DNA of 10,649 nucleotides from an uncultured Alphaproteobacteria bacterium (GTDB lineage: Bacteria > Pseudomonadota > Alphaproteobacteria > Rs-D84): assembly GCA_937888635.1 (NCBI GenBank), contig CALARG010000003.1, positions 1-10,649 on the forward strand, in the 5' to 3' direction. Positions 1 to 4,592 of the stretch are shown one piece after another (position 1 is the stretch's first letter; each line of letters begins with the position of its first letter). The notes beneath the pieces were generated by a model. It had not been told where the DNA came from and ran no database searches. It was given only the letters and a program-made list of their open reading frames with translations. The position numbers and the translations under genes are program-made.

Positions 1-106
1 CGCCAAATTTATTTATGGCCCCATCACGCATTAAACAAATTGTTAATGGAATTATTTTGCAAAAACAGAACCAATCAACCCATGAATAGAAACTTGTATT
101 CCAAAC

Positions 107-131
107 AAAAAAATGCCCCAATGGGCATTTT
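107..131 (-). terminator. Rho-independent terminator after the first HD gene
   Basis: The arms AAAATGCCC (110-118) and GGGCATTTT (123-131) form a perfect 9-bp stem around a 4-base loop. Read on the minus strand the stem is followed by a run of seven T. It lies about 105 bases past the stop codon of the minus-strand HD gene and is the first good stop signal for it. The plus strand has only four T after the stem, so plus-strand termination would be weaker. Confidence 0.75.
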
Positions 132-236
132 GTTAACTGTGGTTGGGCTGTCTGTGCAATTCGCGAGCCGAATTGTTGGAGATTGGGCAAGTGATTGACG
201 ATATAAAAAAGAAATCTATCACTTATTCAAATGATT
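132..236 (-). other. Structured 3' region of the first HD gene, possible small RNA
   Basis: Between the HD stop codon and its terminator lie two further inverted repeats: CAATTCG/CGAATTG (157-163 and 169-175, 5-base loop) and AAGTGAT/ATCACTT (189-195 and 218-224, 22-base loop). A weak minus-strand promoter-like pair (TTGAAT at 230-225, TATATC at 205-200, 19-base spacing) could start a transcript of roughly 85-90 nt ending at the terminator. It may equally be a long 3' untranslated region. I see no gene in 1-236; positions 1-106 show nothing I can name. Confidence 0.25.
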
Positions 237-914
237 TTATTCGTATTTCTTCAGCAAATCTTTCCATGTCTGTGGTGCATCCACTTCATCAAAGTAAGCA
301 TTCAAAAAACTAACCAAGGTTTGATGTTTTTTCTCTGCATATTTGCGTCCCGGTTCTGTTAAGCACATATCGCGCAAATGAAAAATTTTAACAAAAAAGT
401 GATTTGCACACGGATCGACTTTTGATTTTCTATACTTTTCGGCATCCATTTCTTCTGGGAAATAATCTGGATCAAAGAAAGGTTGACCCGTTCCAGAACG
501 ATATTCTATGCACCGTAACATACCTGTACACCCTGATGCGTCACACATATCAGCATCGGATACAATAGCACCTTCGATACCATATGCAGCAATACCCTTT
601 AACCGTTTACTGTATCCAATAGTTTTTACAATATTTATACATTTTTCGCAGAATTCGGCATCAAATCCAGAACCAGACAATATGCGTTTGGTATTGGTCA
701 TCAGACGTTCAGATTCTTCACCAAACAGTTTATAATCATCACAATCATGCAATAATGCAGCAGCAGCCACCAAATCACGATTAGCAGATGTAATTTCATC
801 ACAAAATTTCATTGCCGTATTATAAACGCGAAACACATGTTTATCATCATGCCCGTTAAAGTTATTTTTAAGTAATTCAATCACTGCATTTTTTATATAT
901 TCAACACCTGTCAT
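237..914 (-). CDS. HD-domain phosphohydrolase (YedJ-like)
   Basis: This is probably a soluble metal-dependent phosphohydrolase of the HD superfamily; its substrate is unknown. Numbering from an ATG at 941, the metal ligands are visible as His35 (in HDDKHVFRV), His65-Asp66 (in ALLHDCDD) and Asp129 (in IVSDADMCDA). The last motif resembles the IVQDADRLDA motif of YedJ-like HD proteins. There is no signal peptide or membrane segment. I prefer the ATG at 914 (225 residues) because AAAGGTG stands 5 bases before it; the ATG at 941 (234 residues) has no ribosome-binding site. The gene runs away from the hairpin-rich region upstream and ends at the terminator at 107-131. Assignment to the HD superfamily is firm; YedJ-like is my reading of the motif order, and a nucleotidase or pyrophosphohydrolase role is only a possibility. 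Confidence 0.85.
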   Translation of the reverse strand: MTGVEYIKNAVIELLKNNFNGHDDKHVFRVYNTAMKFCDEITSANRDLVAAAALLHDCDDYKLFGEESERLMTNTKRILSGSGFDAEFCEKCINIVKTIGYSKRLKGIAAYGIEGAIVSDADMCDASGCTGMLRCIEYRSGTGQPFFDPDYFPEEMDAEKYRKSKVDPCANHFFVKIFHLRDMCLTEPGRKYAEKKHQTLVSFLNAYFDEVDAPQTWKDLLKKYE

Positions 915-982
915 ACAGACACCTTTATTACGGTATGACATGCTATCATAAAAAACTATATATGTCCAAATGTTATTAAAAA

Positions 983-1032
983 AGTTCTAAAGTTGAAAAA
1001 ATTACAAATTTTTATTTGTTGACTTTAGAACT
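983..1032. repeat. Inverted repeat with nested stem
   Basis: The outer arms AGTTCTAAAGT (983-993) and ACTTTAGAACT (1022-1032) are perfect 11-bp complements. Inside the 28-base loop lies a second perfect stem, ACAAAT (1004-1009) and ATTTGT (1014-1019), around TTTT. On the minus strand the outer stem runs into a run of T (982-978), so it could act as a terminator for leftward transcription from the tRNA side. It could also be a regulator-binding site, since it lies 70-120 bases before the HD gene start. Confidence 0.6.
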
Positions 1033-1089
1033 CGGTGAAAATGTTAGAAAACAAAAGAAAACTTGCCTTTATCGGCGGGCTTGTCTATC

Positions 1090-1104
1090 TTGGTTGGGGC
1101 GCAC
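1090..1104. repeat. Second copy of the tRNA-Gln 3' end (att-like direct repeat)
   Basis: The 15 bases TTGGTTGGGGCGCAC occur here and again at 1270-1284, exactly 180 bases apart and in the same orientation. The copy at 1270-1284 is the 3' end of tRNA-Gln: CCA, the discriminator base, the 7-base acceptor strand and 3 bases of the T stem. The sequence beyond this copy does not continue into a T loop or anticodon arm, so it is not a second tRNA. Such 3'-end duplications are typical attachment sites of tRNA-targeting integrases, but no integrase is present here. Confidence 0.6.
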
Positions 1105-1112
1105 ACAGGGGG

Positions 1113-1216
1113 GTGGGGATGTTCCCCACTAGTGTTTTTGGGAAAACGCAGATTTCCCGAAACGCGTACAAAACATTGATAATGTTTTGCGGTACAATCA
1201 CTGAAACTGATTGTAC
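1113..1216. repeat. Four consecutive hairpins
   Basis: Four stems follow one another with short spacers. The first is GTGGGGA/TCCCCAC (1113-1119, 1123-1129, loop of 3). The second has a core GGGAAA/TTTCCC (1140-1145, 1153-1158) that extends to about 10 pairs (1136-1162). The third is CAAAACATT/AATGTTTTG (1169-1177, 1181-1189, loop of 3). The fourth is GTACAATCA/TGATTGTAC (1192-1200, 1208-1216, loop of 7). All lie between the two copies of the tRNA 3' end. Their function is unknown. Confidence 0.6.
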
Positions 1217-1238
1217 AATCCGTTGCGCATAGCAAATG

Positions 1239-1261
1239 AAAAAACACCCCAGCCGGGGTGT
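1239..1261 (-). terminator. Rho-independent terminator of tRNA-Gln
   Basis: Arms ACACCCC (1244-1250) and GGGGTGT (1255-1261) form a GC-rich 7-bp stem with a 4-base loop, followed on the minus strand by a run of six T (1244-1239). It begins 10 bases past the CCA end of tRNA-Gln. It would also stop transcripts coming from the HD gene at 1401-2033. Confidence 0.85.
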
Positions 1262-1270
1262 ATTTGAATT

Positions 1271-1344
1271 TGGTTGGGGCGCACGGATTCGAACCATGAT
1301 AAAGAGAACCAAAATCTCTTGTCCTACCATTAGACGACACCCCA
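1271..1344 (-). tRNA. tRNA-Gln (anticodon UUG), CCA encoded
   Basis: The minus strand folds as a complete cloverleaf. The acceptor TGGGGTG pairs with CGCCCCA, with one T-G wobble. The D arm contains TAATGGTAGG. The anticodon stem AGAGA/TCTCT encloses the loop TTTTGGT, giving anticodon TTG, which reads CAA for glutamine. The T stem CATGG/CCGTG encloses TTCGAAT. The discriminator base is A and CCA is encoded. It has its own promoter immediately upstream and a terminator immediately downstream. Confidence 0.95.
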
Positions 1345-1357
1345 ATTGCGATTACGC

Positions 1358-1385
1358 ATTATAAATATATTTTATGTTTTTGCAA
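1358..1385 (-). promoter_or_regulatory. Promoter of tRNA-Gln
   Basis: On the minus strand a -35 box TTGCAA (1385-1380) and a perfect -10 box TATAAT (1363-1358) are separated by 16 bases. Transcription would start near 1351, about 7 bases before the mature tRNA 5' end, which is normal for a tRNA gene. Confidence 0.7.
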
Positions 1386-1400
1386 TAATAAATTTTGTGA

Positions 1401-2033
1401 TTATCTGGTTTTGAATTTGGTGTGCTCAACTATCTTATCAAAATCGCGGTCGTCTTGGATTTCTTTGGCGGTGCGAATCTTGTTTTCAATCAAGAAATTA
1501 TCTTGGGCCATCAAATATTTCTTTTGGTCTATTGGTGACATACCGGCAATTTGCTTCCCGCGCACGGTATTAAAGAACTTTGGCCTGTATTCCCATTCCC
1601 ACGACAGACGTATTCTGTCACCATCCCACAGACATGCCGAAACCCCGTCCGGTGCGCATCGCCCGGTTGTATGATTTTCAATCGCATAAAGAATTTTATT
1701 TGCGTCTGCCGCAGAAATATCGGGATAGTGCGCAGCCAAAAAATCACGTGCAATTGGCACGGCGCGTGGTCCATGTTCTGTGCACCATTCGTCATTTGTT
1801 CGCGCACAATCATGCAGTCCTGCCGCCAACAGCACGGGCAGGGGATCTTGATTAATTGTATATGCTATATCCAGCCCGAACATTGCGACCTGGCATGTGT
1901 GTGTCAGACCGTGATATCCGTATCTGTCCTGATTTGAAACCTGGGTAATTTGTGGCAAAATCTGATCAAAGAACATTTTTGCATAATATTCACGCCCAGA
2001 CTTGGTTTTTAAAAGTTTTTTGTTATCTGTCAT
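1401..2033 (-). CDS. HD-domain protein, putative metal-dependent hydrolase
   Basis: This 210-residue cytoplasmic protein carries HD-superfamily metal-binding motifs. They are His45 (in YHGLTHT), His74-Asp75 (in AAGLHDCAR), possibly His87 (in TEHGP) and His121 (in ENHT), and Asp139 in LWDGDRIRL. The two extra histidines between HD and the final Asp suggest a two-metal arrangement as in phosphodiesterase-like HD proteins; that is inference. There is no signal peptide. The start has only a weak GAGA ribosome-binding site 7 bases upstream. It is transcribed away from the marR operon. The stop codon lies 56 bases before tRNA-Gln and I see no terminator between them, so it may read through into the tRNA. 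The substrate is unknown. It shares no obvious alignment with the other HD protein at 237-914 apart from the motif itself. Confidence 0.85.
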   Translation of the reverse strand: MTDNKKLLKTKSGREYYAKMFFDQILPQITQVSNQDRYGYHGLTHTCQVAMFGLDIAYTINQDPLPVLLAAGLHDCARTNDEWCTEHGPRAVPIARDFLAAHYPDISAADANKILYAIENHTTGRCAPDGVSACLWDGDRIRLSWEWEYRPKFFNTVRGKQIAGMSPIDQKKYLMAQDNFLIENKIRTAKEIQDDRDFDKIVEHTKFKTR

Positions 2034-2115
2034 TTATAAATCTCGTATATTTAAAATCCGTGAACAACTGTCGCAGATATTTTTATAAAATCAAACAAAA
2101 AATGAAATTTTATAC

Positions 2116-2144
2116 TTGAAATAAAAAACATTAAAATATATAAT
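2116..2144 (+). promoter_or_regulatory. Sigma70-type promoter of the marR-tolC-RND operon
   Basis: A -35 box TTGAAA (2116-2121) and a perfect -10 box TATAAT (2139-2144) are separated by exactly 17 bases in a very AT-rich region. Transcription would start near 2151 and leave a leader of about 46 bases. It is the best promoter match in the window and the only clear one before the four-gene operon. Confidence 0.8.
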
Positions 2145-2176
2145 AATTAAACTTTATAACAAATCTTTAAATCAAA

Positions 2177-2189
2177 CCTATTATATAGG
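2177..2189. promoter_or_regulatory. Palindrome over the ribosome-binding site of the marR gene
   Basis: CCTAT (2177-2181) and ATAGG (2185-2189) are inverted around TAT and overlap the AGGAG ribosome-binding site. As DNA it could be a MarR-type operator just downstream of the promoter; as RNA it could partly hide the ribosome-binding site. The arms are short, so chance is possible. Confidence 0.3.
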
Positions 2190-2197
2190 AGTTTAAA

Positions 2198-2647
2198 ATG
2201 GCGCGCAAGGAATTTGTTCGTTTAATGGAAGAAAATATTTGGACATTGGATAAAATTGCCGATAAATTGCGGTTGGATCGCGTTGATACAACCGGCTATC
2301 CGCGCCAGTTGATGTCAATTCTGGTGCGTCTGCACAATGGTGGGCGTGCGCGCCTGAAGGACATTGCGCGTCGCGAACATGTTTCTGCGCCGAATTTGTG
2401 TGCGGCATTCAGAAAACTAGAGGCAGACGGTCTGGTCTTGCGTACAATTGACGAAGACGATCGTCGCAATACATGGTATTGTGTGTCTGAATCTGGGGCG
2501 GAATTGGCGCGTGTTGCAATGGATTTATTCCGCAGTGGTATTGAACGCGTTTTTGCCAATGTTTCACGCGAAGACGAAGCGCGCCTGACCCAGGCATTGC
2601 GTACCATGCACGAAATTCTAAAAAAGGTGGAGTTAGGTAATGAATAA
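2198..2647 (+). CDS. MarR-family transcriptional regulator
   Basis: At 149 residues it has the usual length of a MarR-type winged-helix DNA-binding protein. The winged helix spans about residues 52-100: LKDIARREHVSAPNL, then the recognition helix with CAAFRKLEADGLV, then the wing containing DEDDRRNTW and ending in SESG. Flanking N- and C-terminal helices would form the dimer interface. AGGAG sits 6 bases before the ATG. It is the first gene of the operon and overlaps the TolC-family start by 8 bases, so the two are probably translationally coupled. As is usual for MarR proteins beside efflux genes, it likely represses its own operon until a small ligand binds; the palindrome at 2177-2189 is a candidate operator. 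The family call is strong; ligand and regulon are unknown. Confidence 0.88.
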   Translation: MARKEFVRLMEENIWTLDKIADKLRLDRVDTTGYPRQLMSILVRLHNGGRARLKDIARREHVSAPNLCAAFRKLEADGLVLRTIDEDDRRNTWYCVSESGAELARVAMDLFRSGIERVFANVSREDEARLTQALRTMHEILKKVELGNE

Positions 2648-3971
2648 TTTTAAGTATGCCTCTTTGGCGGGTGTTTTTTGCGCACTGTTGACTGCATCGC
2701 CATCGTTCGCAATGGATTTATCGCTAAATGAAGCGGTTGAAAAAATAATGCACGAATCGCACGATTTGAAAAAAGCATCGGCCAACCTATCTCGGGCCGA
2801 GGCATCATTAGATGCCGCAAACGCCAATCGTTGGTTTAAATTAGATGGTTCTGCTTCATATATGAATATGGTAAATGTTGAAAATCCATCAGAATCCCAG
2901 AAAATTGAATTGCCACCATCCCTTGGCGGCCTGATTGACGAAGCATTAAAAGACACATCAATTGCGTTTGAAATTCCTGATAACATTTTCCAGGCTGGTC
3001 TGACATTGACCCAGCCGTTGTATACATTCGGCAAAATTGGCAACGCGGTAAAGTCTGTGCGTGCGGCGGTCAAAATGGCCGAACAGTCCCAGGAATTAAC
3101 CCGTCGTTCTGTACGCTATGCTGCAACTGACCTGTATTGGACGGCCAAGATGACCGATGAAATTGTAAAGTTGGCAGAAAATGATTTAAAAAATGCGCGT
3201 GCTGCGAAACGCAAACTGACATCTGCGGGTCGTGCAAATCGCAGTAATTTGTTAAAAATTGAATCTGATATCGCAACCAAAGAAATCAATGTTTCTGATG
3301 CAAAATTTGACCGTGATACTGCGCACAGAATGTTAAAAATTTTGGCGGGAATTGATATCGCCGAACCATTGGTTTTGACTGATAATTTTCCATCCGATTT
3401 TGGCGAGTTAAATGCAGGAAAATTAAAGACCACGCCCCAATGGGAAATTCTGGAACAACAGGCCGATATGTATGAACGTCTGGCGCGTTCCCAACGCGCA
3501 AATGGATATCCAACATTGGCGGCAACTGCATCATACACATATTCATCAATGTCGGGTGATATCGGACACTTGTTTGATAAAAAAGGTGGCCAGTCTGCAT
3601 CATGGGGTGTCGCACTGCAAATGCCGATATTCAGTGGTGGCCTGAATCGTGCCAACGCCACGATAGAGGCAATGAATGCCGAAGCCGCCCGTCAGGACCT
3701 GGCCCAGGCAAAAAAAATAACAACCGAAGAATACGATAACGCGGTGCGCCAATATAATCATTTGCGTGATAATTTATCCACATTGGAAAATGCGCGCAAC
3801 CTGGCGGCCAAGACATATACACTGTCGCAAAATCGTTTTGCATCCGGCCAGACATCTGCGGTTGAACTGGCGGATGTATCGGCGGGGCTGTATCAATTGG
3901 ATTTGGCGTTATTAAGTACCAAGTACAAGATTTTAATGTCTGCAGAAACTATCAAGAAATTGGGTGAATAA
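2640..3971 (+). CDS. TolC-family outer-membrane efflux protein
   Basis: This is the outer-membrane exit duct of a tripartite export system. Residues 1-24 are a signal peptide with cleavage predicted after SPSFA. The rest shows the two-fold internal repeat of the outer-membrane efflux protein family, with long helical stretches separated by beta segments. The matched halves are visible in GSASYMNM (70-77) against ATASYTYSS (295-303), and in LTLTQPLYTFGKI (121-133) against ALQMPIFSGGLNRA (325-338). The C-terminal helix with NRFASGQTSAVELADV (398-413) is typical. The length of 443 residues is normal. GGAG precedes the start by 8 bases, and the start codon overlaps the end of the marR gene. It lies 3 bases before the adaptor-like gene. 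I see no lipobox cysteine, so it is probably a non-lipidated TolC type. Confidence 0.9.
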   Translation: MNNFKYASLAGVFCALLTASPSFAMDLSLNEAVEKIMHESHDLKKASANLSRAEASLDAANANRWFKLDGSASYMNMVNVENPSESQKIELPPSLGGLIDEALKDTSIAFEIPDNIFQAGLTLTQPLYTFGKIGNAVKSVRAAVKMAEQSQELTRRSVRYAATDLYWTAKMTDEIVKLAENDLKNARAAKRKLTSAGRANRSNLLKIESDIATKEINVSDAKFDRDTAHRMLKILAGIDIAEPLVLTDNFPSDFGELNAGKLKTTPQWEILEQQADMYERLARSQRANGYPTLAATASYTYSSMSGDIGHLFDKKGGQSASWGVALQMPIFSGGLNRANATIEAMNAEAARQDLAQAKKITTEEYDNAVRQYNHLRDNLSTLENARNLAAKTYTLSQNRFASGQTSAVELADVSAGLYQLDLALLSTKYKILMSAETIKKLGE

Positions 3972-3974
3972 GAA

Positions 3975-4589
3975 ATGGAAAAAATACACGAAACAATACA
4001 TTCTAAACGGTTCAAGCATATTATGCATGCGGTCCTGGCCTTGTTAATGGTTGGCTGGGTTATATTTCGCTTTGGTGCGGTTGCATCTGAAAATGCACGC
4101 CAGGTATTCAATGCATCGCGCATTGCGGCCGATGTTGGTGCGCCTGTTCATGCAATGCGTGCAGAATATAAAAACGGTACTTTATATGAACCATTATCGG
4201 TCCAGAATAATCGTGCCTATGTGACGGGTGCACGTGCCAAAAATTTGCGTGCCGGCGGTCGTGTTGGGTCGGGTGAAATCGTATCTGTGTCGCGTAATTT
4301 GGACCTGGAAACAGGCATGTTTGTTGTGCGTACGCGTGGCGTTGCAGATGGGCTGCATTATGCAGAATTTTCAGCCGATGGATTCTTTGTGCCATTATAT
4401 GCAATTCGTGATAATACGGTTTTGGTTGCGGTCGGTGGCGTTGCAACGCCGCGCGCGGTAACCGTTGCACGCCAAGATTCAGAAACTGCATACATCACAT
4501 CTGGTCTGCGGTCTGGCGATATTGTTATTTTATCCAGTGTTAATTCAGGTGACAAAGTCCAATTAAAATCAAATCAGGGGGAAATATAA
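3975..4589 (+). CDS. Short RND adaptor (membrane fusion protein)-like protein
   Basis: This 204-residue protein has an N-terminal membrane anchor (about residues 15-37) and a periplasmic remainder. GSGEIVSVSRNLDLETGMF (98-116) resembles the beta-barrel segment of RND adaptors. FFVPLYAIRDNTVLVAVGG (137-155), then RAVTVARQDSETAYITSGL (160-178) and GDIVILSSVNSGDKV (181-195), resemble the following membrane-proximal domain. What is missing is the biotinyl-lipoyl domain and the long alpha-hairpin that normally reach TolC; usual adaptors have about 350-400 residues. The gene lies between the TolC-family and RND genes with 3-base gaps on both sides, the normal place for an adaptor. The ribosome-binding site is GGTGA, 7 bases before the ATG. 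There is no frameshift or stop within it, so it looks like an intact short protein rather than a broken one. The adaptor call rests on position and partial motif likeness. Confidence 0.65.
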   Translation: MEKIHETIHSKRFKHIMHAVLALLMVGWVIFRFGAVASENARQVFNASRIAADVGAPVHAMRAEYKNGTLYEPLSVQNNRAYVTGARAKNLRAGGRVGSGEIVSVSRNLDLETGMFVVRTRGVADGLHYAEFSADGFFVPLYAIRDNTVLVAVGGVATPRAVTVARQDSETAYITSGLRSGDIVILSSVNSGDKVQLKSNQGEI

Positions 4590-4592
4590 GCC

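Larger units (their letters stand above)
942..1270. other. Gene-free, hairpin-rich intergenic region
   Basis: These 329 bases between the first HD gene and tRNA-Gln hold no convincing gene. They contain, in order, a large AT-rich inverted repeat (983-1032), a second copy of the tRNA-Gln 3' end (1090-1104), four consecutive hairpins (1113-1216) and the tRNA terminator (1239-1261). A promoter-like pair on the plus strand, TTGACT at 1019-1024 and TGTTAG at 1042-1047 with 17-base spacing, is weak. A 64-codon plus-strand reading frame from the ATG at 1041 runs through all the hairpins and looks accidental. Confidence 0.8.

Noticed and set aside
915..941. ATG at 941 as start of the first HD gene
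   Set aside because: No ribosome-binding site before it, while the ATG at 914 has AAAGGTG at 5 bases. Not excluded, only less likely.
1091..1165. Possible second tRNA ending at the repeated CCA
   Set aside because: Upstream on the minus strand there is no T loop with TTCGA, no anticodon arm and no matching acceptor strand, so only the 3' tail is duplicated.
1113..1216. CRISPR-like array
   Set aside because: The hairpins differ in sequence from each other and there are no direct repeats with spacers.
1035..1232. Plus-strand reading frame of 65 codons (64 from the ATG at 1041) with GGTGA before it
   Set aside because: It runs through the tRNA-tail repeat and all four hairpins, and its protein has no recognisable character. 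The ribosome-binding match alone is not enough.
1044..1345. Two minus-strand reading frames overlapping tRNA-Gln
   Set aside because: They use the tRNA sequence itself and the hairpin region; no ribosome-binding site or protein features.
3116..3661. Antisense reading frame of 181 codons opposite the TolC-family gene
   Set aside because: Coding signal on the plus strand is clear; the antisense frame has no start signals.
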